Positions 1 through 7,013 of a stretch of 33,691 nt of DNA are shown here, in pieces. Numbering within the stretch: the first letter of the stretch is position 1; each line of letters starts with the position of its first letter. The notes under the pieces are model-generated. The model made no database searches and was not told the origin of the DNA. It was given only the letters and a program-made list of their open reading frames with translations. The position numbers and the translations under genes are program-made. Source of the DNA: Methanobacteriota archaeon (lineage in GTDB: Archaea; Thermoplasmatota; Poseidoniia; Poseidoniales; Poseidoniaceae); contig PBHR01000004.1 in the NCBI GenBank assembly GCA_002720275.1, forward strand, positions 17,280-50,970, in the 5' to 3' direction.

Positions 1-35
1 AAAATTATAAAAAATCTTAAAAAAATTCCTATTTT

Positions 36-43
36 TTTATATA
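36..43 (+). promoter_or_regulatory. TATA box (box A) of the first membrane-protein gene
   Basis: TTTATATA is an exact match to the archaeal box A consensus. Its centre lies about 25 bases before the ATG at 64, the spacing expected if transcription starts at the start codon (leaderless). An A-rich stretch precedes it. Seen directly; function is inferred. Confidence 0.55.
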
Positions 44-63
44 GTGTTTATTCTTATGAACTA

Positions 64-654
64 ATGATAACTATGCAAATGTCTCCCTTTGAATTCATAA
101 CAATCTTCTGTTCATTGATCCTTGGTTTAGCCCTTACTCACATATTTCGAGCGGTTTCTGATTTGTATGAGATTCGTGAAAGAGTTAAGACATACTGGCT
201 TAATTCACTCTGGGTTGTTACAGTAACAATGTGGTCTGTATTCACTTGGTGGGGACTCTGGATGTTGTCAATCGACATGGAGTCTTGGAACTATGCACAG
301 TATTGGTTCCTTGTAATGAATCTCTCATCAATTTATTTCTTTACGACTCTCGTTCTCCCTAAAGCAACAGACAAAGGTGATATCGATCTTGAAATACACT
401 ACTACTCTGTGCATAAAGCATTCTTCTCAGTAGTTGCATTTTCATTATTTACTTCTGCAATTATAAATTACTCACTGTTCGGACAACCGTTAATTGGCCC
501 TATGACAATAATGCCATGTATCGTGGGTTGTGCTGCAATAGGTGGTGTATTTTTAGAATCAAAAGCATACCACAAAGGGATTGGTGTCTTCATGTTTATC
601 ATGTTTATTGCGTTCCAACTAACAGACGTAAATGTGATTAATTATACAACTTAA
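64..654 (+). CDS. Multi-pass membrane protein of unknown function
   Basis: This 196-residue protein has about five hydrophobic helices: residues 8-30, 46-68, 81-99, 119-137 and 145-195 (the last probably two). Short polar loops separate them. The N-terminal pattern (FEFITIFCSLILGLALTHI, then R and Y/W-rich segments, then a WWGLW stretch) resembles uncharacterised membrane proteins found in many bacteria, but I cannot name the family. There are no catalytic motifs. The start at 64 is chosen because a TATA box at 36-43 puts transcription start almost exactly on it, implying a leaderless mRNA; ATGs at 73 and 79 are alternatives. It converges on dnaJ with only seven bases between the stop codons. 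Confidence 0.7.
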   Translation: MITMQMSPFEFITIFCSLILGLALTHIFRAVSDLYEIRERVKTYWLNSLWVVTVTMWSVFTWWGLWMLSIDMESWNYAQYWFLVMNLSSIYFFTTLVLPKATDKGDIDLEIHYYSVHKAFFSVVAFSLFTSAIINYSLFGQPLIGPMTIMPCIVGCAAIGGVFLESKAYHKGIGVFMFIMFIAFQLTDVNVINYTT

Positions 655-661
655 ATCATAA

Positions 662-1789
662 TTATGAACGCCTGTCCTTAGCCTCATCTAATATTGCTGA
701 TTCTAAATCTTCATCTGTAATACTCAAATCAGTTTTAAGGGTTTCAAGTTGAGATTTTAAATTTCTACTTGGTTTATTAGGAATATGCAATTTTAATAAA
801 ACTATTACATCTCCCCTTCTGCCTCTTCCATCTGGTAATCCTCTTCCTGGAATGTTTAATGTATGGCCAGCCAATGAATTTGAAGGTATCTTAATAACGA
901 GGGGTTTGCCATCTAAATGGGATATCTTTACCGTTTTCCCAAGCATTAAATCCGGAAAACCTACTGGAAGAGACATCAATAATTCTGCACCATCTCTTTC
1001 GAACCACGGATGATTATCAAGAACCAATTCGATTTCTAAATCCCCAGCAACGCCACCTTGTTTTGGGACATGCCCCTTACCTCTCATCCTTAAGCGCATA
1101 CCTGTATCTACCCCTTGTGGGACATTGAATCGTATTGTTTGCTTTTTCTTTTTCCTTCCTTCTCCTTTACACTCTTTACAAGGATTGATAATTATCTTTC
1201 CACGCCCTTGACAACTAGGACAAATCCCACTAGTTTGCTGAACAAATGGCCCTACTTGACGTGTTTGTGTTATCTGCCCACTCCCCCTGCATGTAGAACA
1301 TATATCCACATCGTCTCTTGTTGCTCCACCTGTCCCTGAACATGAATCACAAGATAAAAAAGTGTCAACTGAAACTTCTTCGGAACCACCTTCGAAAGCC
1401 ATTTGAAAAGCTATTTTCTTTCTAACAAGTATGCTTTGCCCTCTTGCTTGGCGAGGTCTACTTCTTCTACCTCCGCCCCCAAATAAATTTGAAAATAAAT
1501 CATCTAACCCTGAACCAAATAAATCCTCATACCTTATATCAAAGCCTGAAAAACCTCCTCCCATCTGAGGGCCAGAATGTCCAAAACGATCATATTGTGC
1601 TCTTTTATCGGAGTCTGATAAAACTGCAAATGCTTCTTGAATCTCTTTAAACTTATCATCAGCCCCTGGATCTGAGTTTTTATCGGGATGATATTTCCTA
1701 GCTAATGAGCGAAATGCTTTCTTAAGATCCTTGTCGGTTGCATCCTTGTTGACACCAAGCACCTCATAGTAGTCCCGTTTATCAGACAT
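662..1789 (-). CDS. dnaJ: Chaperone protein DnaJ (Hsp40, type I)
   Basis: Co-chaperone that stimulates the ATPase of DnaK and delivers unfolded proteins to it, in the cytoplasm. All class I parts are present in order. The J domain has HPD at residues 34-36. A Gly/Phe-rich linker covers about 68-110. Four CxxCxGxG-type zinc repeats begin near residues 147, 164, 190 and 204. The C-terminal substrate-binding beta domains follow to residue 375. The start is set at ATG 1789 ([12 protein letters not shown]), as usual for the family; a TTG three codons upstream is a less likely start. The third zinc repeat reads CPSCQGRG and is intact. DnaJ in mesophilic archaea is generally regarded as acquired from bacteria. 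No dnaK or grpE is adjacent. It lies 55 bases downstream of the zinc-ribbon membrane protein and may be co-transcribed with it. Confidence 0.97.
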   Translation of the reverse strand: MSDKRDYYEVLGVNKDATDKDLKKAFRSLARKYHPDKNSDPGADDKFKEIQEAFAVLSDSDKRAQYDRFGHSGPQMGGGFSGFDIRYEDLFGSGLDDLFSNLFGGGGRRSRPRQARGQSILVRKKIAFQMAFEGGSEEVSVDTFLSCDSCSGTGGATRDDVDICSTCRGSGQITQTRQVGPFVQQTSGICPSCQGRGKIIINPCKECKGEGRKKKKQTIRFNVPQGVDTGMRLRMRGKGHVPKQGGVAGDLEIELVLDNHPWFERDGAELLMSLPVGFPDLMLGKTVKISHLDGKPLVIKIPSNSLAGHTLNIPGRGLPDGRGRRGDVIVLLKLHIPNKPSRNLKSQLETLKTDLSITDEDLESAILDEAKDRRS

Positions 1790-1844
1790 TACACTCAATC
1801 ATGCGGACCACACGGGTGCTATGAATAATTCGCTAAAATTCTCT

Positions 1845-2630
1845 TTATTTTGAGGAACCACAGACCTCACAATAATTTGTATCAATTGAATTCATATGTC
1901 CACAACTTCTACAATGCCATGAATTAGATACCAAATTATCGTATTCTGAGGCACCACTTGAAATACTTTCATTTTGTATAGTCTGAGTAACTATATTTGA
2001 TTCTAAGACTACATCTTTTTTGATGTTTTTATCTTTCTTCTTAGATATTTTGGTAGCAATCCAATCCAACATCTTATCCATAGCTGAACTTTCCTTTTCT
2101 GCGACCGTGGTTTTTTCTAATTTTTCTTCAAGAGAACTATCACCTCTCATCCTAGCAGCCGCCAAATTAACATGTTCTCTTTCATTCAACATACCTACTT
2201 CAGTTTTGTTTTCAATTTCTGCTCGGGCATCACGATTATCCATCATTAAATCTCCAATTTTACCTTGCATCTTTTCAAGGGCATTTTGTGTTAAAGCACC
2301 AACCTCTACTGATCCTTTGGTTGTATGTAACGTGATTTGATTATCTTCCCATGCCCCAGAATCTTCATTTTTATAATGCTTTGATAATTTTTTTAATGCT
2401 TGAACTCTATGCCATTCATGCCCCCTTACTGTGACTACTCTTTTGTATAGAATATAACCTGGAACAAAACCAACAATTGCCGCGGCCCAAGGGGCTAGAG
2501 GATCTCCATTTGACAACAATTGTGCAGGTTGAAAACCAACACTTGGAGAAAATAAAAGAAACATAACAATCGCAGGAGTAATAAGGTAAATTACACCTAT
2601 CAAGTTGCTTTTATTCTCCTGCACAAACAA
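1845..2630 (-). CDS. Two-TM protein with coiled coil and C-terminal zinc ribbon, unknown function
   Basis: The 261-residue protein has two hydrophobic helices (about residues 10-29 and 46-63). A long charged helical region follows (about 115-200, Glu/Lys/Ala-rich, likely coiled coil), then a Ser/Asn-rich linker, and finally a CxxC-x10-CxxC zinc ribbon at Cys240, Cys243, Cys254 and Cys257. The ribbon (WHCRSCGHMN...NYCEVCG) resembles RanBP2/double-zinc-ribbon modules that bind protein or nucleic acid. The ribbon and coiled coil are probably cytoplasmic. I do not recognise a named family. The start is uncertain: the first in-frame start is TTG at 2630, GTG at 2624 is close behind, and no ATG lies nearby. 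It sits between a glycosyltransferase and dnaJ on the same strand, with gaps of about 55 bases on each side. Confidence 0.7.
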   Translation of the reverse strand: MFVQENKSNLIGVIYLITPAIVMFLLFSPSVGFQPAQLLSNGDPLAPWAAAIVGFVPGYILYKRVVTVRGHEWHRVQALKKLSKHYKNEDSGAWEDNQITLHTTKGSVEVGALTQNALEKMQGKIGDLMMDNRDARAEIENKTEVGMLNEREHVNLAAARMRGDSSLEEKLEKTTVAEKESSAMDKMLDWIATKISKKKDKNIKKDVVLESNIVTQTIQNESISSGASEYDNLVSNSWHCRSCGHMNSIDTNYCEVCGSSK

Positions 2631-2687
2631 ATCTAAATTGTTTTAACGATTGAACCTTTCCCGTTAATTCTCAATATGACTATAATT

Positions 2688-3695
2688 TTAAACATCAACA
2701 CGATCCTTTGGTGCTTTTCCTTTGACCAAAAACCCATGTAAAAAACCAATACTAAATGTTGTATGTAGACCAAAAAGCAATACAGGGACTCCAAAAAGCA
2801 TTAACGGATTCTTCCAACGTATTGACTCAATAGTACCTGCGAAGAATATTACAAAAACATATAATGCAGGAGGTGCCCACCATAAATTAAATTCAAGAAA
2901 ATATAAACTTAAAGTTAACAAAAAACCAAGCCATGGTGCTATTTCTGCGAGAGGTAATCGAGTTGGATGTTTTCTAACTAATTTCACTCTCCAAAATCCA
3001 TTACGATGACCAAACCTCAACCATTGTAAAAAAGTCTGCCTTTTCGTAACATGGATACAACTGATATCACTTCTCCAGATTTCCCAACCATTCTTAATTA
3101 AACGCATGTTAAGATCTGAATCTTGAGCTGTGATCAAATTACCATCATAACCGTCAATTGATTTTAATGCATCAACCCGGTATATTGCTAAAGGAGGTAT
3201 TCTTGTTCTTTGAAGTCCTTTAAATTGGGCATATGCACCATGTCCATTGCCCAAAATATTCCCTAAACTTGCCTCAATTAACGTCCCCATCAATGTCATT
3301 TTTTCTTCGGGTGGTTTAAGAATCGTACCAATAGCAGCAATTTTACCACTATTCTTCTTTTCTAATTCAATAAATTCATTCATTCTAACCTCTAAATGAT
3401 TATTAGGATATGTTGCATGTCCAACGGTTTCAAAAACATATTCAATATTTTCTGATAAATTCTCAAATGCAATATTTCTTGCTTGTGAAACATACCTATT
3501 AGGATTATTTAGTAAAATTATTTTTGGCATTCCCTCTTTTAAATTTTTAATATATTCTTCAACAATTTCGGGAGTTCCATCTGTAGAATTACCATCAACC
3601 ACAATAATCTGATGATTTGATGAAGGGTAAGTTTGATTACAAAGACTATTCAAACAATTTTCAATAAAATCTTTTTCATGAAAGGTAGGAATCAC
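2688..3695 (-). CDS. Family 2 glycosyltransferase, ExoA-like, with C-terminal membrane helices
   Basis: Inverting GT-A sugar transferase expected to act on a lipid-linked or surface glycan at the inner face of the membrane. Visible landmarks are the N-terminal IPTFHEKDFIENCLNSL strand-helix, the nucleotide-binding VVDGNSTDGT (residues 32-41), a NRYVSQARN segment, the AQDSDLNMRL acceptor/base region (190-199), an ExoA-like RFGHRNGFWRVKLVRKHP (227-244), and three hydrophobic helices (about 252-268, 273-290, 297-320). Where ExoA-like enzymes have a metal-binding Asp-Ala-His, this protein has Val-Gly-His (residues 91-93), so the DxD site looks changed. The GTG at 3695 cuts the first beta strand. 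The frame stays open upstream through LPQVAT and beyond, and an AAAGGAGGG (3729-3737) precedes an ATT codon at 3722, which may be the true start. Substrate unknown. Confidence 0.85.
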   Translation of the reverse strand: MIPTFHEKDFIENCLNSLCNQTYPSSNHQIIVVDGNSTDGTPEIVEEYIKNLKEGMPKIILLNNPNRYVSQARNIAFENLSENIEYVFETVGHATYPNNHLEVRMNEFIELEKKNSGKIAAIGTILKPPEEKMTLMGTLIEASLGNILGNGHGAYAQFKGLQRTRIPPLAIYRVDALKSIDGYDGNLITAQDSDLNMRLIKNGWEIWRSDISCIHVTKRQTFLQWLRFGHRNGFWRVKLVRKHPTRLPLAEIAPWLGFLLTLSLYFLEFNLWWAPPALYVFVIFFAGTIESIRWKNPLMLFGVPVLLFGLHTTFSIGFLHGFLVKGKAPKDRVDV

Positions 3696-3728
3696 AGTAG
3701 CAACTTGTGGTAGTGAACTAATTTCAAT

Positions 3729-3737
3729 CCCTCCTTT
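3729..3737 (-). promoter_or_regulatory. Strong Shine-Dalgarno site suggesting an ATT start for the glycosyltransferase
   Basis: On the minus strand AAAGGAGGG lies six bases before the in-frame ATT at 3722-3720 and 33 bases before the first conventional start (GTG 3695), which is too far to use it. Starting at 3722 restores the usual residues of the first beta strand (SSLPQVATVIPTF). Confidence 0.45.
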
Positions 3738-3802
3738 ATTGCCACTAGATTAATCACCATTGTAAAAATAACGGTAATATTTTGTATTAACCCGCAATTG
3801 CA

Positions 3803-3810
3803 TTATATTA
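3803..3810 (+). promoter_or_regulatory. TATA-like box before the UPF0201 gene
   Basis: TTATATTA is centred about 32 bases upstream of the ATG at 3839, which would give a leader of only about eight bases. It lies in the 116-base divergent gap shared with the glycosyltransferase gene. Confidence 0.4.
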
Positions 3811-3838
3811 TTCCTTTTGGCTAAGTACGAAGACGAAC

Positions 3839-4321
3839 ATGGCGACGATGGACCTCAAAGCGAAATTAAATCCTGTAGATTCAAAAGATCTTGTGATTAT
3901 GGCGATTAAAGAAATTTTTCCAAATGCAAAAATTCCAGAATTAAAAGAAAATACAAAAACATTCCCAATAAAGGATGAAATTGAATGTTTAACAATAAAC
4001 GATATTGATTTTGATTATTTCTTTGAACGCATACATGCAAATAAAATAGCTGATACAGCACTAGACTGCATGAGTCAAAACATAGAGAATGAGACATCTC
4101 ATTTTAGAATCTCACGTCAAGCGGCATTAGCTGGGAAGATTTCATTTGTTTTAGAAAATGAATATCCTCTAGGTGGGTGTTTCGAATTAAGTGTTGAATC
4201 ATCAAACATTATAGCTTGGATTGAAGAAATGACTTGGCACTCTGGGAGAGATGAAATTCCAAGGAATGTGGATGATGAATTAAAAATGAGGAGGGATGGT
4301 GCCCCTCAAGATTGGTTTTGA
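3839..4321 (+). CDS. UPF0201 / COG1325 family protein (predicted RNA-binding, exosome-linked)
   Basis: The 160-residue protein matches the archaeal UPF0201 pattern: an N-terminal half with NPVDSKDLVIMAIKEIFPNA (residues 11-30, compare 'PTED..KV..AI.NIFP'), a helix ending HANKIADTALDCM (66-78), then the conserved core RISRQAALAGKISFVLENE (90-108) and PLGGCFELSVES (110-121). In this family the core is usually '(K/R)QAA..G...F....PLG.I'. The family has been predicted to bind RNA and has been linked to the archaeal exosome through gene neighbourhood; that is family knowledge, not shown here. The C-terminal 40 residues (Trp/Glu/Arg-rich, ending GAPQDWF) extend past the core. The ATG at 3839 is followed by another ATG three codons on. 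Its 3' end overlaps the convergent Pcp-Nudix gene by 16 bases. Confidence 0.75.
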   Translation: MATMDLKAKLNPVDSKDLVIMAIKEIFPNAKIPELKENTKTFPIKDEIECLTINDIDFDYFFERIHANKIADTALDCMSQNIENETSHFRISRQAALAGKISFVLENEYPLGGCFELSVESSNIIAWIEEMTWHSGRDEIPRNVDDELKMRRDGAPQDWF

Positions 4322-5292
4322 ATTATTTTAATTAATTTTATATTTGCTTCAAGCCAGTCTAAAGTCTCTAAATTTTCTTTTTTCATCCACAAAACTTCAT
4401 CATGCACAATTAATTTTAATTGTGGGGAATTTTGATTGATTTTAGCATTCATCGCTTTCAAGTTCACAAAATATTCTTCATACAGATGTTGAACCTCTCC
4501 ACAAGGGGATAAAATGTCTATATCAATCATTAGTTCTTCAAGGATTTCTCTCTTTAATCCCTCTTTTACACCTTCATTATGTTTCAATTTGCCTCCAGGG
4601 AATTCCCATTTGCCTGGGTGTGGTTGTTTTGAATCCCTTTTTGCAACTAAAACATCTCCATTTTTATTACTAATTATTGCTGCCACAACATCAATAATTT
4701 TTTTATCTACGACTGATTTTAATATCCACAAAATCATTTTAATTTGATCGGATATTTGAATAAACTTCTCCGATGGTAAATGTACAAATAAACAAGGTAA
4801 TGTTCGATTAAATCGATCTTTAATCTGATTAGAATTTATTGTTTTTAACGTTCTAAAATAGGTTTCATTACATACAAAAGTACCAGCATCTGATGAAATT
4901 AAAAAATCTACTGGGGAATCCTCATTAAATACCTCTATATTAACTGTTGAAATATATTCATCTAGATCATCATTTACAATTAATTTGTTTTTTAATTCTC
5001 TTCCAGAATTATCCTTAATATTCATGTTTATTTTATTTACCGCTCTAGACTCCAAATGTATTTTTTTTGCATTATTACTAAAACCTAAATGTAAAATAAA
5101 ATCATAATCTTCATAGGGGATTAATTCGCTAACTATTTTTGAACCTTCTTCATTTACAGTTAATATTTTTGTTTTAATCTCATATTCATTAAGATTTAAT
5201 CTTTCAATCTCAGTGACTAATTTCTCTGAAATATTAAATGAAGAATTGTCAAATGGTTCAAAACCAGTTAAGAGTACTTTTGGTTTCCTCAT
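4306..5292 (-). CDS. Pyroglutamyl-peptidase / Nudix hydrolase fusion protein
   Basis: Two enzyme domains lie in one 328-residue chain. Residues 4-178 are a C15 pyrrolidone-carboxyl peptidase (Pcp), which removes N-terminal pyroglutamate: LLTGFEPFDNSSFNIS at the front, HLESRAVN with Glu81, SSDAGTFVCN with Cys141 and LFVHLP with His171. This is a complete Glu-Cys-His triad. Residues 200-328 are a MutT-like Nudix domain, which hydrolyses nucleoside diphosphates linked to another moiety. KWEFPGGK runs into a Nudix box with Gly234, Glu240, Arg248-Glu249 and Glu252-Glu253; the last Gly of the consensus is replaced by Met. No frameshift separates them; a helical linker (about 178-198) joins them. 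ATG 5292 is preferred over GTG 5298 because Pcp proteins usually begin right at this strand. The protein looks cytoplasmic, with no signal peptide. Confidence 0.9.
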   Translation of the reverse strand: MRKPKVLLTGFEPFDNSSFNISEKLVTEIERLNLNEYEIKTKILTVNEEGSKIVSELIPYEDYDFILHLGFSNNAKKIHLESRAVNKINMNIKDNSGRELKNKLIVNDDLDEYISTVNIEVFNEDSPVDFLISSDAGTFVCNETYFRTLKTINSNQIKDRFNRTLPCLFVHLPSEKFIQISDQIKMILWILKSVVDKKIIDVVAAIISNKNGDVLVAKRDSKQPHPGKWEFPGGKLKHNEGVKEGLKREILEELMIDIDILSPCGEVQHLYEEYFVNLKAMNAKINQNSPQLKLIVHDEVLWMKKENLETLDWLEANIKLIKIIQNQS

Positions 5293-5398
5293 TGACACAC
5301 CCTTGTGTATCTAGTGAATAGCATTGCCGAATAGAACCCAACTACAAAATAATAGCCAAAACTTGACAATGTGTAAAACATTAGCCATACTGAACAAG

Positions 5399-5737
5399 AT
5401 GAGTGAATCTGAGATTGTCGTTCAAATTCCAAGAAATGAACGTATAAATAAGAAAGGCAATATTCTAAAAGTGATTTTTGCTCAAATTACATCAGGTGTA
5501 GGTTTTTGGGGTTCATTACAGCCAATAATTGCCATATTAGTTTCATTAATTCCTTTTTTATTCCTCGGGCAACATTTCAATAGATCCCATCAAAAAGGCT
5601 TTGATTTCACACTTCTTCAAATTCCTTTAGCATTAACTGGAATTCTTTGGATTGGGTTATATCTATGGTCAATTTTTGATGCATGGAATGAAGCACAAAA
5701 ATTCGTATTAAATAAAATTAACAATAATTTAGTATGA
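5399..5737 (+). CDS. Small two-TM membrane protein, unknown function
   Basis: From ATG 5399 the protein is 112 residues. A polar basic N-terminus (MSESEIVVQIPRNERINKK) is followed by a hydrophobic helix (about residues 33-56, rich in Ile/Leu/Phe), a short His/Lys/Arg loop, a second helix (about 71-92), and a polar tail containing DAWNEAQKF. The frame is open further upstream to ATG 5369 and to a TTG at 5324. I prefer 5399 because the residues it adds upstream look non-coding (Asn/Gln-rich), but neither start has a clear ribosome site. It converges on the metalloprotease gene, overlapping its stop by nine bases. No family recognised. Confidence 0.6.
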   Translation: MSESEIVVQIPRNERINKKGNILKVIFAQITSGVGFWGSLQPIIAILVSLIPFLFLGQHFNRSHQKGFDFTLLQIPLALTGILWIGLYLWSIFDAWNEAQKFVLNKINNNLV

Positions 5738-6541
5738 ATAATCATCAGGATACCATAATTGATTTAATGCTTCTAATTGTTGATCTTTTAAATTAATCAT
5801 ATCTCCTCTATCATCGTTATCAAAATCATTTGGTAATGTTCCAAAAATAATATTAGATATATCTGAGGTTTCTATAGCCCAATACATCACAGAATCTTCA
5901 TTAGAACTATGACCTGGATGATCTGGATCTTCATGATCTACATTTGATGTATAAACTAAATTTACCAAACCAAGAAGGTGCCCGAATTCATGAATTGTAA
6001 CTGCTGCTTCAATTTCTTCCCAACTAGGTCTCTGAATTAAATTCTCAGATTCCTTTATGGTATCTACAAAAATCATAACAGTAGAGGCATCTACAGCAAC
6101 TCCTAAAACATTCGAATCTGAATGAGTTCCGCTTGGAAACATGAAATGAAATCTTAATTGATTTTCGTTCATTGCATTTGTTTCGCGTGTTTCCCTCCCT
6201 ACAAGTCTAATATCATCATTAGTCCAAACTCCCTCATGTTCAAAATCAGTCAAAGACAATTCATAAGATACTGATTGTTTGTCACAAACACTATTTATTC
6301 TATCAATTAATAAATCAAGTGTTTCAGGAGTTGGTTTTTGTTCTGCCTCATAATCCACCTCAATTACAAGTTCTGTAAACTGACTAGAATTTAAACAAGC
6401 TAAAACTAACCCCCCTGGAACGCCAAATTTTTCTGGAAGAACTTCTTCTTTTGAAAAACAACCTGAAAATGAGCTAGAAAATAATATCAAAAATAAAATG
6501 TAGCAATAAAATTTGGAATTAAATGTACATTTTATGCTCAT
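5729..6541 (-). CDS. Metzincin-type zinc metalloprotease, lipoprotein
   Basis: Predicted exported zinc protease tethered by an N-terminal lipid. The signal peptide ends in a lipobox-like SFSGC, with Cys28 as lipidated residue. The catalytic helix is TIHEFGHLLGLVN (His184, Glu185, His188), with a metzincin-like SVMYW Met-turn (Met219). The position where metzincins carry the third zinc ligand is Asn194, but 17 residues later comes DHPGHSSNEDSVM. Read against the archaemetzincin motif HEXXHXXGXXHCX4CXM, this looks like an insertion before the third His (His211), with both Cys replaced by Ser. ATG 6541 is chosen over 6562 because GAGGTG lies just before it and it removes an overlap with the gene upstream. 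It is the last gene of a three-gene minus-strand cassette, 10 bases after the 150-residue gene. Confidence 0.85.
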   Translation of the reverse strand: MSIKCTFNSKFYCYILFLILFSSSFSGCFSKEEVLPEKFGVPGGLVLACLNSSQFTELVIEVDYEAEQKPTPETLDLLIDRINSVCDKQSVSYELSLTDFEHEGVWTNDDIRLVGRETRETNAMNENQLRFHFMFPSGTHSDSNVLGVAVDASTVMIFVDTIKESENLIQRPSWEEIEAAVTIHEFGHLLGLVNLVYTSNVDHEDPDHPGHSSNEDSVMYWAIETSDISNIIFGTLPNDFDNDDRGDMINLKDQQLEALNQLWYPDDYSY

Positions 6542-6551
6542 AATGTTCACC

Positions 6552-7004
6552 TCAAAAATCATCTGGTATTTCTACTGTTGAAAATAACTGCCCGGGGCTA
6601 GTTGATTTCGCGAGTTGCGTCCTTACAAGTTTTTCCCAACTACGTAATACCAATAATGAATCTGAAAGAGGTATTTCTTCTAGGTTAATCGAGGTCCTAA
6701 TTAAAGTATCTAAAATATCAATTCGATCATTATCTAAAACGTCAATTACTTTGTCTAAATTTAATTTAGATTCTGATTTGTTTGATTCATAAAAATCCAA
6801 GGGCCATGGAACAGTAAATAATTCGGGTAATTTTTCATTATTTTCAAGTGCTACTTGCTTTAATTTTTCGCATAAAATATTAATGTACTTTGAAATTACT
6901 AAACTTACTTCAACCAAAGGCATACTCAATTGCTTAACTAAATTTACAATATTTTGATGCAAAACTAACATTTTTTCATTTGAATCGTAATTTGAAGGAT
7001 TCAT
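6552..7004 (-). CDS. Conserved-position hypothetical protein, mainly helical
   Basis: The 150-residue protein is not recognised. It has no signal peptide, no membrane helix and one Cys. Predicted secondary structure is mostly amphipathic helix: residues 12-55 (Leu/Ile/Val-rich with heptad-like spacing), 80-108 and 112-135. A Pro/Phe/Trp patch (FTVPWPLDFYE) lies near 63-73. It is tightly sandwiched between the giant secreted protein (9-base gap upstream) and the lipoprotein metalloprotease (10-base gap downstream), so it is very likely co-transcribed with both. A cytoplasmic helper or regulator of that pair is possible; nothing in the sequence proves a role. Confidence 0.7.
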   Translation of the reverse strand: MNPSNYDSNEKMLVLHQNIVNLVKQLSMPLVEVSLVISKYINILCEKLKQVALENNEKLPELFTVPWPLDFYESNKSESKLNLDKVIDVLDNDRIDILDTLIRTSINLEEIPLSDSLLVLRSWEKLVRTQLAKSTSPGQLFSTVEIPDDF

Positions 7005-7013
7005 ATCAACACA

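Noticed and set aside
6552..7013. The 150-residue gene as a broken C-terminal end of the giant protein
   Set aside because: It has its own ATG in a different register after a clean stop, no signal or repeat remnants and a quite different composition.
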